Assembly (NCBI GenBank): GCA_963842065.1
Contig: CAWJEW010000007.1
Span: 310,001-374,000, forward strand
Length of the DNA stretch: 64,000 bases
Direction: 5' to 3'
Source: CAITWD01 sp963842065
GTDB taxonomy: Bacteria; Actinomycetota; Thermoleophilia; Miltoncostaeales; Miltoncostaeaceae
A program made the translations under genes and the position numbers. Shown here one piece after another: positions 8,342-17,435 of the stretch (positions are counted from its first letter, which is position 1; each line of letters opens with the position of its first letter). The notes beneath the pieces are model-generated. The model searched no databases. It was not told the DNA's origin and saw only the letters and a list, made by a program, of their open reading frames with translations.

Positions 8342-10102
8342 CTACCGGTCCGCCCAAACACCGCGCGCGCGCGTTGTCACAACGTCCCATACCGGGGGCC
8401 GCGGGATCTGGGGAACATTGCGCAGCCTGCGGTCCGCCACCGCGACCACCGAGCCCGCGCAGACGACGAGCACGACGGCCATCAGCGGCCCGATCGCTCC
8501 ACGACCGCCCTGGGCGGTCGTAACGAGCAGGTACCAGCCCGCGTACACGATTCCGCGATGTAGCTGATCCGCGACCGACCAGCACAGCACCACGACAGGC
8601 AACAACGCCACCACCGTCGCCAATGCCAGCTGCCACCGCCGCGAGGCCGTCAGGGCCAGCACGGCGGCGTGCGCCGCGACCAGGACCATGACGATCATGA
8701 AGGGACGGAAAATGAACACCGCGACCAGCATGACGCCCAGGCCCGCGAGGCTTGCCGCGACGTCTGACGCCGGGATCAGCGCCTGCCGCGCGATGTGCGA
8801 GACGCTCCAGACGCTCAACACCAGCCCGACGACGACGATCGCCGCGAGCGCGACGAGGCTGCGCACCAGCACGGGTGCGTCGGCTGGTTGCGGCACCTCC
8901 CCTGCGGACATCCCGGGCATCAGGCCGGCGCGCGCCAGCGCGGTGCCCGTGCAGGCAGCGGCGACCCACGGCAACACGCGCCAGCCGAGCGCGGCCAGCC
9001 CGAGCCGCCAGCCGATCTGCGCACGACGCAGGCGCAGGCTCGCATCGACGGCGACGGCCAGCACCGGCATGATCAACAGAAAGAGGATGACCATCAAGGC
9101 CACGGCGTCCAGCTCCCGCCCAGCCACGAACAACGAGGCGGACGGACCGGGAATGCTCGTCATCACATCGAGCGAGCCGGCGAGCCCAAGCACGGCGTTC
9201 CCGAAGATCGCGAGCTGACCCTCGCCGGCGGTCGCCGGCCCGTAGACCGGCGTGTCGGGACGGCCAGCGACCGTCACGGCGGGGACGCCCTGTGCGATGG
9301 CGGGCGCCTGATCGCCGAAGGTCTGCGGCACCGCGAGCCGCAGCAGCTGGGTTACCACGCCGGGTTCGGTCGCGGCGGTGCCGCCCGCACGGGCGATCGC
9401 GGTCCGTGCCATCTGCTCGAGGTCGATCGCCTGCCGGTTGTCGCGCCCGCCGGCCCACACCCACACCGCCCCTGACGGCGGCGATTCGTCGGGCGCGTCC
9501 ACGTTGATGACGGCGCCGACGCTGACGCCGTGGATCTTCGGCAGGAACCAACGCATGCCCGCATTGCCCACGGTGCTCGCGTCCAACGACACGAAGATCA
9601 GGGGGCGTTGGTGGGTCGTGTTGGCTGCCAGCTGGGCAAGCGCGACGAGCATGCCGGTCGCGCTTGCATCCGCCGCGACACCGGGTGGCGTATCACGCGG
9701 GGCGGCGATCACGATCGCCGGAAGCTGCGAGGGGCCCGTCAGCGTGCCCGGCAGGCTCAGATAGACGTTGGTTACGTAGATCAGCCGTCCGCGCCAGCGG
9801 GCGACGAACTGCTGCTGCCCCACTTGGGCCGCGCCGCCGGTGACCGAGTTCCCCGCGCCCGAGCTCTCGATGAACTGCTGTTGCACCCACGCGGCAACCG
9901 CCTCATCGCCGGCCGACCCGGGCGGCCGCGTCGGGGCCAGTGCCGCCACCGTATCCGTCGCGTTGACGATGGCGGCACCGCTGATGGCAGGGGGGACGGC
10001 GGGCGACGGCACGCTCGCTGGGCTCGTGAGGGTGAGCAGCACCACCAGGATCCCGACGACCGCGAGGAGCCACGCGATGCGGTACATGCGGACGTTCAGC
10101 AC
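8342..10102 (-). CDS. Membrane protein with degenerate M28-peptidase-like domain
   Basis: 586 residues: an N-terminal signal anchor (about residues 7-25), an extracytoplasmic domain to about 330, then eight or so membrane helices. The soluble domain has the M28 layout: AWVQQQFIES, LPAIVIAAPRDTPPG followed by DASATGMLVALAQLA, FVSLDASTVGNAGMRWFL and INVDAPDES. In active M28 enzymes the first block contains a metal-binding His and the third a Glu pair; here they read Pro-Arg-Asp and Leu-Asp-Ala, so zinc binding and peptidase activity are doubtful. Probably a binding or scaffold protein of the envelope. First gene of the minus-strand run, with 119 bp separating it from the divergent treT operon. 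Confidence 0.7.
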   Translation of the reverse strand: MLNVRMYRIAWLLAVVGILVVLLTLTSPASVPSPAVPPAISGAAIVNATDTVAALAPTRPPGSAGDEAVAAWVQQQFIESSGAGNSVTGGAAQVGQQQFVARWRGRLIYVTNVYLSLPGTLTGPSQLPAIVIAAPRDTPPGVAADASATGMLVALAQLAANTTHQRPLIFVSLDASTVGNAGMRWFLPKIHGVSVGAVINVDAPDESPPSGAVWVWAGGRDNRQAIDLEQMARTAIARAGGTAATEPGVVTQLLRLAVPQTFGDQAPAIAQGVPAVTVAGRPDTPVYGPATAGEGQLAIFGNAVLGLAGSLDVMTSIPGPSASLFVAGRELDAVALMVILFLLIMPVLAVAVDASLRLRRAQIGWRLGLAALGWRVLPWVAAACTGTALARAGLMPGMSAGEVPQPADAPVLVRSLVALAAIVVVGLVLSVWSVSHIARQALIPASDVAASLAGLGVMLVAVFIFRPFMIVMVLVAAHAAVLALTASRRWQLALATVVALLPVVVLCWSVADQLHRGIVYAGWYLLVTTAQGGRGAIGPLMAVVLVVCAGSVVAVADRRLRNVPQIPRPPVWDVVTTRARGVWADR

Positions 10103-10221
10103 CGGCTGCCCTCCGGCGCATGGTGCGAGTACCGGGTGCGGCGACGGTTAGGATCTTGGCAGCGTCGGGCCAGCAGTCGTCCGGATCCCGCCGCGCCGGT
10201 AGCCGTAAAGGGGTGACGCTC

Positions 10222-11466
10222 GTGCTTCGCCAGGTCAATGTCGGCGTCAAGTCGCTCGCCGACTACCACTCGATCATCGCGCACGACCTGATGACCGAGA
10301 TCCGTGAACTGGCGCACGATCTCCGCGGGCTGCGCGTCTGCCACGTCAACGCAACGAGCTTCGGAGGTGGCGTCGCCGAGATCCTCTTCAGCCTCGTGCC
10401 GCTGATGAACGACGTGGGCCTCCAGACCGACTGGCGGCTGATGTTCGGCCGCGAGGAGTTCTTCAACGTCACCAAGGCCATCCATAACGCGCTTCAGGGC
10501 TCGCCGCGGACGATCACGGCCGAGGAGCAGCGCACGTTCGAGCGGTACACCCTCGTCAACGCCGGAGGACTCGACGGCGACTACGACGTGGTGGTCATCC
10601 ATGATCCCCAGCCCATCGGCATTCGCGGAAACACGTCCGGGCTGGATGCGGCCAAGTGGATCTGGCGCTGCCACATCGACCTCTCCGATCCCAACCCCCA
10701 GGCGCTGGAGTACCTGCGGCCGATGATCGCGGGCTACGACGCGACGGTCTTCCATATGGCGCAGTACATCCCCCAGGGCGCCATCCCCCACCCCGTGATC
10801 ATCCCGCCCGCGATCGACCCGCTGATGCCGAAAAACATGGCGCTCTCGGCCGATGACGCAGCGTACATCGTCCATCAGTTCGGCCTCGACATCGAGCGGC
10901 CGCTGCTGCTGCAGGTGTCCCGCTTCGACCCGTGGAAGGATCCGCTGGGGGTGATCGACGCATACCGCATCGTCTCCGAGCAGATCCCGGGGGTCCAATT
11001 GGCGCTGGTGGGTTCGATGGCGACCGACGATCCGGAGGGGTGGGAGTTCTACAACCGCACCGTCGACTACGCCGACGGCGATCCGAACATCTACATCTTG
11101 TCCAATCTCAACAACGTCGGCGGAATCGAAGTCAATGCCTTCCAGACGCAAGCGAACACGGTGATCCAGAAGTCCCTGCGCGAAGGCTTCGGCCTGACCG
11201 TGACCGAGGCCCTGTGGAAGGCGCGACCGACGATCGGCGGCAACACGGGCGGCATTCCGCTGCAGATCACGGACGGCGACACCGGGTATCTCGTCGACTC
11301 TCCCGCCGAATGCGCCGAGCGCGCACTCACCATCCTGCGTGCGCCCGATGCCGCGCGTGAAATGGCCAGGCGCGGGAAGGAACACGTGCGCGCCGAGTTC
11401 CTGACCCCGCGTCTGCTCAGGGACTGGTTGCGTCTGTTCACCGAACTGACGCCGAGACTGACATGA
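10222..11466 (+). CDS. treT: Trehalose synthase of the TreT type (glycosyltransferase family 4)
   Basis: About 414 residues, matching TreT enzymes, which join nucleoside-diphosphate glucose and glucose to make trehalose in one step. Recognisable parts: LRVCHVNATSFGGGVAEIL with the glycine loop, VIHDPQPIGI, WIWRCHIDLSDPNPQALEYL, PPAIDPLMPKN, LLQVSRFDPWKDPLGVIDAY, and the donor-site run VIQKSLREGFGLTVTEALWK with the E-x7-E pair. TGGIPLQITDGDTGYLVD ends the fold. The GTG at 10222 has AAGGGG about eight bases upstream; the GTG three codons earlier is an alternative. The stop overlaps otsA by 4 bp. Cytoplasmic; osmoprotection or carbon storage is inferred. Confidence 0.85.
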   Translation: MLRQVNVGVKSLADYHSIIAHDLMTEIRELAHDLRGLRVCHVNATSFGGGVAEILFSLVPLMNDVGLQTDWRLMFGREEFFNVTKAIHNALQGSPRTITAEEQRTFERYTLVNAGGLDGDYDVVVIHDPQPIGIRGNTSGLDAAKWIWRCHIDLSDPNPQALEYLRPMIAGYDATVFHMAQYIPQGAIPHPVIIPPAIDPLMPKNMALSADDAAYIVHQFGLDIERPLLLQVSRFDPWKDPLGVIDAYRIVSEQIPGVQLALVGSMATDDPEGWEFYNRTVDYADGDPNIYILSNLNNVGGIEVNAFQTQANTVIQKSLREGFGLTVTEALWKARPTIGGNTGGIPLQITDGDTGYLVDSPAECAERALTILRAPDAAREMARRGKEHVRAEFLTPRLLRDWLRLFTELTPRLT

Positions 11467-12968
11467 CCGATCCCGACTCCCCCATCCGCGACGAACAGGT
11501 CATTCTGGTCTCGAACCGCGGGCCGGTCACCTTCGATACCGACGAGAACGGCGAGCAGATCCTGATCCCGGGCGGCGGGGGCCTGGTGACGGCCCTGTCC
11601 GGACTGGTCGATCTCACGCCCGTCGTCTGGATCTCGGCCGCGATCTCGGACGAGGACGTGCGACTCCAGCACGACGCCGGCGACACGACGATCCGGCTGC
11701 CGGACATCGGAACGCGCACCTCGGGACGCTTCGTGCTCATCGAACCCGAGGTCTACGACCGGTACTACAACGTCATCGCCAACCCGATGCTGTGGTTCAT
11801 CCAGCACTACCTCTGGAATCTCTCGCGTGCGCCGGACATCCGCCAGAACGAGCTCGACGCGTGGGAACTCGGGTACCTCGTCGCCAACCAGCGGTTCGCC
11901 GAGGTCGTCTCGCAGGAGCTTGCCCGGCGCCCCGACGCGATCGTGATGCTGCACGATTACCATCTCTACACCGCTCCCGGGGTGATCCGGCAGGCGCACC
12001 CCGACGCATTCCTGCACTTTTTCGTGCACATCCCATGGAGCCAGCCGGACTATTGGCGCGTCGTTCCGAACCACATCCGCGAGGCCGTCCTCGAAGGCCT
12101 GCTGGCCAACGACATCATCGCGTTTCACACGGCTCGCTACGCGCGCAACTTCCTGTTGTGCTGTGAAGACCTGCTCGGGCTGCGGGTGGACTACGACCAG
12201 CGCCAAGTCCAGTGGCAGGGCCGTGACGTCTGGGTCCGCTCGTACCCAATCTCGGTCAACGCGCCCGCCTTCGAGACGATCGCCGCCTCCCCGGAAGTAC
12301 TCGAGGAGGAAGGTCCGATCATGCGCCGCCGACGGGCACACCTGATCGTTCGCGTCGACCGTGCCGACCTGTCCAAGAACGCCATTCGCGGGTTCCTGGC
12401 CTTCGATGTGTTCCTTGATCGCTATCCGGAGTTCGCCGAGGAAATCACGTTTTTTGCCCTCCTCCAGCCGTCCCGTCAGGACGTGCCCGAATACGTGGAG
12501 TACCTGGAGGCGATCAGGGACGTCGTGTCCCGGATCAACACCAAACACGGCAACACCGACTGGATGCCGATCGACCTGCGCATCGAATCGAACATGGCCC
12601 GCGCCGTGGCCGCCTACAAGCACTTCGACGTGCTGATGGTCAACGCCATCTACGACGGCATGAACCTCGTCGCGAAGGAGGGTCCGCTCATCAACGAGCG
12701 CGACGGCGTGATGATCCTCAGCGAGAACACCGGCGCCCACGAAGAACTCGGCTCGTTCGCGCTGTCGGTGAACCCGTTCGACATCGAAACCCAGGCGGAA
12801 GCGATTCATCAGGCGTTGACCATGCCGATCGACGAACGCCGGGAGCGGCTCGAACACATTAAGCGGATCGTCCGCGAAAACGACATCGAAAAATGGCTCA
12901 GCGCCCAGCAGGCCGACATCGCGGCCAAGCGCAGCCACGACCACGGCGACGGAACGGTCAATGGCTGA
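11463..12968 (+). CDS. otsA: Alpha,alpha-trehalose-phosphate synthase (GT20)
   Basis: 501 residues. OtsA makes trehalose 6-phosphate from a nucleotide sugar and glucose 6-phosphate. The GT20 signs are VILVSNRGPVTF at the N terminus, the glycine loop GGGGLVTALSGL, VMLHDYHLYTAPGVIRQ, FFVHIPWSQPDYWRVVP, FHTARYARNFLLCC, RVDRADLSKNAIRGFLAF, and the C-terminal donor site NAIYDGMNLVAKEGPLIN with SENTGAHEELG. Coupled to treT through ATGA, so the same transcript carries two different trehalose-forming enzymes. The phosphatase OtsB needed to finish this route lies about 46 kb away. Overlaps moaC by 8 bp. Confidence 0.93.
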   Translation: MTDPDSPIRDEQVILVSNRGPVTFDTDENGEQILIPGGGGLVTALSGLVDLTPVVWISAAISDEDVRLQHDAGDTTIRLPDIGTRTSGRFVLIEPEVYDRYYNVIANPMLWFIQHYLWNLSRAPDIRQNELDAWELGYLVANQRFAEVVSQELARRPDAIVMLHDYHLYTAPGVIRQAHPDAFLHFFVHIPWSQPDYWRVVPNHIREAVLEGLLANDIIAFHTARYARNFLLCCEDLLGLRVDYDQRQVQWQGRDVWVRSYPISVNAPAFETIAASPEVLEEEGPIMRRRRAHLIVRVDRADLSKNAIRGFLAFDVFLDRYPEFAEEITFFALLQPSRQDVPEYVEYLEAIRDVVSRINTKHGNTDWMPIDLRIESNMARAVAAYKHFDVLMVNAIYDGMNLVAKEGPLINERDGVMILSENTGAHEELGSFALSVNPFDIETQAEAIHQALTMPIDERRERLEHIKRIVRENDIEKWLSAQQADIAAKRSHDHGDGTVNG

Positions 12969-13446
12969 CCTGCCGCACCTCAACGACCGTGGCGAGGCGC
13001 ATATGGTCGACGTCGGCCACAAGCCGTTCGTCGCACGCACGGCGGTCGCCCAGGCCTTCCTGCGCGTTCGGCCCGAAACCGCCGCCGCGATCCTCGACGG
13101 CAATGTGCCCAAGGGCGACGTCGGCGCGGTGGCCCGCCTCGGCGGCATCGCGGCATGCAAGCGCACCCCTGAACTGGTCTTGCTGTGCCATCCCCTGCCC
13201 ATCGACGGGGCCGACCTACATGTCGCGGTCGATCCCGCAGGCCTGGTGACGCTGACCGCCAGCGTGCACACGACCGCCCGCACCGGCGTGGAAATGGAGG
13301 CGCTGACCGCAGCCTCGGTTGCCGCGCTGAACGTCTACGACATGGTCAAGGGCATCGACCCGGGGCCCGTCATTGAGACGGTCCGGCTCGTGTCCAAGCA
13401 CAAGGCCGCCCCGCCGCCGCCCGAGTCCGGCGGCCAGAACCCGTGA
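12961..13446 (+). CDS. moaC: Cyclic pyranopterin monophosphate synthase MoaC
   Basis: 161 residues, the usual MoaC length. MoaC completes the first phase of molybdenum-cofactor synthesis, forming cPMP after MoaA. The family blocks are plain: MVDVGHKPFVARTAVAQAFL near the start, NVPKGDVGAVARLGGIAACK, the catalytic-site strand LLCHPLPIDG, and TGVEMEALTAASVAALNVYD followed by MVKGID. No other moa gene is nearby, so moaC is an orphan inside a trehalose operon, overlapping otsA by 8 bp and the next gene by 4 bp. The C-terminal ~12 residues are a Pro-rich extension. Confidence 0.95.
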   Translation: MADLPHLNDRGEAHMVDVGHKPFVARTAVAQAFLRVRPETAAAILDGNVPKGDVGAVARLGGIAACKRTPELVLLCHPLPIDGADLHVAVDPAGLVTLTASVHTTARTGVEMEALTAASVAALNVYDMVKGIDPGPVIETVRLVSKHKAAPPPPESGGQNP

Positions 13447-14582
13447 GCGCATCCCACCTGGAGATTTCCGCCGCTGCACCAGCGCGGCCGCCGGTCGACG
13501 GGATCCTGGCCGCCGTCACCCGACGTCAGCAACAGGGATTCGATGCTGTCTGGTGGGCCGACCATCTGCTGCATTGGTTCCCGACCTCGATTTGGACGCC
13601 CGATCTGGTGCCGCAGGCCGCAGGCCAGGCGAGCCCGCATGTCTGGATGGATCCGTTCGCGCTGGTCGCCGCGTGCGCCGCCGCCGCCGACCGGCTCCGC
13701 TTCGGGGTCGGAGTCACCGATCTGGTGCGCCGGCACCCCGCGGCGCTGGCGCAGACGGCGTTGACCCTGGATCACGTGACCCAAGGGCGGTTCATCCTCG
13801 GCGTCGGCACCGGCGAGTCGCTGAACCTCAGCCCGCTCGGGATGGCGAACGAGCATCCGGTCGCCCGGCTCGCGGAGGGCCTTGAGGCGATGCGCCTGCT
13901 GTTCGCGACGGGCGACGAGGTCGACTTCGAAGGCGAGTACGTCACTCTGCGCGGCGTGGCGCTCGGCCTGCGACCCTTCGGCGAGGCGGCACCGCCGATC
14001 TGGGTCGCCGCGCACGGCCCGCGGGGACTCGCCGTCGCCGGGCGTCTCGGCGACGGATGGCTGCCGCTCTGCCCGGACCCTGACGCATATGCATCGATGT
14101 TGGCGGTCGTGCAGGCCGCGGCCCGGGCCGCCGGCCGGCCCCACGGGGCGGTGACGCCAGGCTGCTACACGCGGGTCGTGGTCGCCGAGGATGACGGCGC
14201 AGCCGAACGCACGGCACTTGGTTCGCTGCTATTGCGGTTCATCGCCCTGACCGGCTCGGACGCGGCATTCACGCGCCACGGCCATGAGCATCCGCTGGGC
14301 GCGGGGGTGGTCGGGCTGACGAGCTTCGTGCCGTCCGGTCTTGGCCGCGAGGAGTCGTTGCGCCTGGCTGCCGAGGTTCCCGACGCCGTCGTGCTGGACA
14401 CCGTCATCGCCGGAAGCCCGGCCAGCGTTGGCCGCCGGCTGGCGGCGATCGTCGCGGCTGGCGCGCGCCATCTGCAGATCGTCAACATGACGCCCCTCGC
14501 GGACCCCACACGGGCAGCCACCAGCGAACACCTGCTGGCCGAGGCGCTCGGAGAGTTGCGCCGGATCGCACCGACGGTCTAA
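13443..14582 (+). CDS. LLM-class (F420- or flavin-dependent) oxidoreductase
   Basis: 379 residues from a GTG overlapping the moaC stop (GTGA). Luciferase-like TIM-barrel features: QQQGFDAVWWADHLLHW, RLRFGVGVTDLVRRHPAALA, TLDHVTQGRFILGVGTGESL and RGLAVAGRLGDGWLPLC. The pattern A-x-T-L-D-x-x-[ST]-x-G-R-x-x-L-G-[IV]-G-x-G is that of F420-dependent enzymes such as methylenetetrahydromethanopterin reductase homologues. The substrate is unknown; the cofactor F420 is inferred from the subfamily. Last gene of the four-gene overlapping operon. The following 240 bp to the next gene show no feature I can support. Confidence 0.85.
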   Translation: MSASHLEISAAAPARPPVDGILAAVTRRQQQGFDAVWWADHLLHWFPTSIWTPDLVPQAAGQASPHVWMDPFALVAACAAAADRLRFGVGVTDLVRRHPAALAQTALTLDHVTQGRFILGVGTGESLNLSPLGMANEHPVARLAEGLEAMRLLFATGDEVDFEGEYVTLRGVALGLRPFGEAAPPIWVAAHGPRGLAVAGRLGDGWLPLCPDPDAYASMLAVVQAAARAAGRPHGAVTPGCYTRVVVAEDDGAAERTALGSLLLRFIALTGSDAAFTRHGHEHPLGAGVVGLTSFVPSGLGREESLRLAAEVPDAVVLDTVIAGSPASVGRRLAAIVAAGARHLQIVNMTPLADPTRAATSEHLLAEALGELRRIAPTV

Positions 14583-14822
14583 CGCCGGGAAATCGGTACG
14601 TCCCCGCATCGACCAGCGGCTCCGCGCACCATGCGAGCGCAACCAGCACGATCCAAAGGTGCCCGGTCCGTCGCGCGCACACGACGGACCGGAGGTTAAG
14701 CTGCACGCCGTGCACACGATCCGCTCCGATCAGCACGCGCCCATCACGCATCGTGATCGCCCACGCCCCGTGGCCACCCTCAGACGGGTCGGGCCCGGTG
14801 CACCGTCGGATGACGGTGGCCG

Positions 14823-15863
14823 GTGACCGGAGCGGCGGCGGGCGCCACGCGGCGGCGTCGAGCCGGGATCGGCATCGGTTTCCTGGTCCTGTTCCTGTTT
14901 GCGCTCGGCGTCTTCTTGCTGCCGTTCGCGTTCCCGACCGAAGGGGCGATCGTGGCGCGCTTCGCCTCAACGGCGCAGTTCAGCCCGAACACGCCCGGAG
15001 GTCGTGCGACGGCCGGCGTCGCCATCGAGATGCGCGACCCGGGACGGCTCACGCTCACGGTGATGCAAGGCCATCAAATCATCCGCACGCTCATTCCCAC
15101 CCGCGCGGTGCGCAAGGGCTGGATTACGACCGCGTGGGACGGTACCAACCAGCAGGGCGTCCCCATGCCGGACGGCGTGTACACCCTGCACCTGACGGCC
15201 AGCTCAGGCAAGAAGGGCTACAACGCCAGCCGCAGGGCGACGATCGACCGCACACGGCCTCCTGCGCCGACGATCTCTGCGACCTCCGCCGATCCGACGA
15301 CCCTGGCGAACGGCGCGCAATGCGCGATCACCGTCACGCCGAGCACGTACGCCCGCTTTACGTTCGCCGCGCTCGGTCTGCCCGGTGGACAACTCGTCAG
15401 CGGGCCACAGTTCGTCGATCAGGGGACCGCATTCAGCTGGAGCTGGAATGGCCGCGGCAGCCGCGGAGAAACGCTCGCGCCCCGTCTGTATGCGCTCACC
15501 GTCACGGAGGTCTCGGTCAACGGCTTCACGTTCACCGCGACGCGCGAGTGCTGGATCGGCAACCTACTCGGCGTCGCGGCGCCGAACGATCTGGCTCCCG
15601 GCGGCATCGCCCACGTCCAGCTGACCACCCCCGCCCGCCGGCCGGTTCCTGCCGCGACGCCGGTCACGCTGCGGCTGTACCGGCGCACCGGCACGCCGGG
15701 AACGCCGGGTCCGGTCATCGGCGCCGCCTTGGGCGCGAGCGTGGCGGCGACGGCCGGCAGCGCGCAGATTCAGCTGCCATCGGGCATCCCGGTCGCCGAC
15801 GTGTGGATTGAAGCGCGTGCGGACGCAGGCACCGCCCTCGTTGCGGCGGGGCCCCGCCCATGA
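14823..15863 (+). CDS. Membrane-anchored protein with FlgD-type Ig-like domain
   Basis: 346 residues. An N-terminal membrane anchor (about 15-38) follows an Arg-rich cytoplasmic stub, so most of the protein is outside. The first extracytoplasmic domain contains ITTAWDGTNQQGVPMPDGVY followed by TLHLTAS, the W-D-G-x-x-x-x-G-x-x-x-x-x-G-x-Y hallmark of FlgD Ig-like domains; a second degenerate copy is SWSWNGRGSRGETLAPRLYA. No enzyme motifs. It opens the polysaccharide locus and overlaps the next gene by 4 bp, so it may act in surface assembly, but no function is established. GTG start. Confidence 0.7.
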   Translation: MTGAAAGATRRRRAGIGIGFLVLFLFALGVFLLPFAFPTEGAIVARFASTAQFSPNTPGGRATAGVAIEMRDPGRLTLTVMQGHQIIRTLIPTRAVRKGWITTAWDGTNQQGVPMPDGVYTLHLTASSGKKGYNASRRATIDRTRPPAPTISATSADPTTLANGAQCAITVTPSTYARFTFAALGLPGGQLVSGPQFVDQGTAFSWSWNGRGSRGETLAPRLYALTVTEVSVNGFTFTATRECWIGNLLGVAAPNDLAPGGIAHVQLTTPARRPVPAATPVTLRLYRRTGTPGTPGPVIGAALGASVAATAGSAQIQLPSGIPVADVWIEARADAGTALVAAGPRP

Positions 15864-17425
15864 GTGCCCTTAGCGTGGCCCGTGACGTCGGGGCCCTGCT
15901 CGGCGCGGCCGGGATCGCCGCGTTGCTGGTGCCGATCCCGCGCATCGCCCCGACACCGCGCCGGGCCGCCGGACTCGTACTGAGCACCGTCGGCTGGCTC
16001 GTGCTCGCGGCGACGCTGGCGCCAAGCTCGTCGGTCACACGCTTGCGGCACCACGCGCATACGGCCGTGGGCGCGGCCGAGCTCGTGGTCGGCGCAATCC
16101 TCGTGATCGTGCTTGTCGTGGTGCTGCTGGCAATCGGCACATGGGCAACAATGCGCTGGCCGCGGGCATGGCTGGTCGCGCTGACGATCTCGCTACCGAT
16201 CCGCATCCCGGTGCCGATCGGGGGAGCGTCCCGTGACCTGCTGATCCCACTGTATGTGGTCGGCGCATGCGGTGTTCTCGGGTTCGCCTGGGGACGGCTC
16301 CGCGGACGCTTCTCGGCAGACGACGAACCGCATACGGCGCTCGACATCCCCATCGCTGCGTTCATCTGCTTCACCGTAATCTCGATGCTGTGGACGATCG
16401 ACACCAAGGACGCGGCAATTCAGATCGTCTTCTTTTACCTGCCATTCCCGTTGTTGTTGTTGACCGTTGTCGCTTGGTGGCCATCGATTCGCCAGCCGCT
16501 GGCGATCCTTGCCGGGGTGACGATCGCGTTTGCGACGGCCATCGCCGCACTGGCCATCGTCCAGTATGAAACGCATTGGATCTTCTGGAACGCCAAGCTG
16601 CAGCAGGACGACATCTACAGCCAGTTCTTCCGCGTCAACGGCATCTTCTTCGACCCGAACATCATGGGACGCTATCTCGCCGTCGGGATCCTGGCCGCGC
16701 TCGCGTGGATCTGGCTGCGGCCCGAACGGCGCGAGCTGATCCTCGGAACCGCCGCCATCGTCGTCATGTCCGGGGGGGTGCTGGTGAGCTTCTCTCGCTC
16801 AAGCTGCCTCATGCTGATGGTCGGCATCGTGCTGTTGGCATGGCGAGCGTTCGGCGCCCGCCGCACGCTCGCGGTCGGGGGCATCGCCTTCGTCATCCTT
16901 GCCGGTGGGGCAATCGCCACAAGCCACAACATCCGCCACGCGCTGACGAGCTCGCATCGCCTCTCGGCCGTCAGCGAAGGACGGTTCAGCCTCATGAGCG
17001 GCGGCGTCAAGATCTGGCGCAAGGAGCCGGTCGCGGGCTCCGGCGTGGGGAGCTTCCAGACCCGCTTCACCGAGACGGAAACCGCGTATCAGATCGCCCA
17101 CAAGCAAGTGTCCATCAGCCACAACACACCGATCACGGTCCTCGCGGAGCTCGGCGTCATTGGCGCGGCGCTGTTCATCTGGCTGTGCGTTGCCGTCTGG
17201 CGCGTGATCGCGCGATCGTCGCGGGTGATCCCGGGCGGCGGCGGCTGGGTGGAGTGGAGTCTGCTAGCGGTCATCGCCGGGATTTTCGTCCACTCGCAGC
17301 TCTATGCCGACCTGTTCGAGGACCCGATGCTCTGGACCGCGCTCGGTGCGGCCCTTGCCATCGGGATCATCGCCAGGCGGACCGCGACCAGCACCGACGG
17401 GCGCCCGGCCGCCGACCCGGAGTGA
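15860..17425 (+). CDS. O-antigen ligase/polymerase-like membrane protein, copy 1
   Basis: 521 residues with about twelve membrane spans. The Wzy_C-type core is visible: VNGIFFDPNIMGRYLAVGIL, SFSRSSCLMLMVGIVLLAW, then the large extracytoplasmic loop with WRKEPVAGSGVGSFQTRF and ISHNTPITVLAELGVIGAAL; the His after Ile-Ser is the conserved loop His of this family. Such enzymes polymerise or ligate lipid-linked oligosaccharides on the outer membrane face. The ATG overlaps the preceding gene (ATGA). A second related gene lies two genes downstream, so one may polymerise and the other ligate; the sequence alone does not tell which. Confidence 0.83.
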   Translation: MSALSVARDVGALLGAAGIAALLVPIPRIAPTPRRAAGLVLSTVGWLVLAATLAPSSSVTRLRHHAHTAVGAAELVVGAILVIVLVVVLLAIGTWATMRWPRAWLVALTISLPIRIPVPIGGASRDLLIPLYVVGACGVLGFAWGRLRGRFSADDEPHTALDIPIAAFICFTVISMLWTIDTKDAAIQIVFFYLPFPLLLLTVVAWWPSIRQPLAILAGVTIAFATAIAALAIVQYETHWIFWNAKLQQDDIYSQFFRVNGIFFDPNIMGRYLAVGILAALAWIWLRPERRELILGTAAIVVMSGGVLVSFSRSSCLMLMVGIVLLAWRAFGARRTLAVGGIAFVILAGGAIATSHNIRHALTSSHRLSAVSEGRFSLMSGGVKIWRKEPVAGSGVGSFQTRFTETETAYQIAHKQVSISHNTPITVLAELGVIGAALFIWLCVAVWRVIARSSRVIPGGGGWVEWSLLAVIAGIFVHSQLYADLFEDPMLWTALGAALAIGIIARRTATSTDGRPAADPE

Positions 17426-17435
17426 CCCGGGCACG

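Noticed and set aside
11091..13283. Long minus-strand open frame opposite treT, otsA and moaC
   Set aside because: No recognisable domain; it mirrors the codon pattern of the real genes on the other strand.
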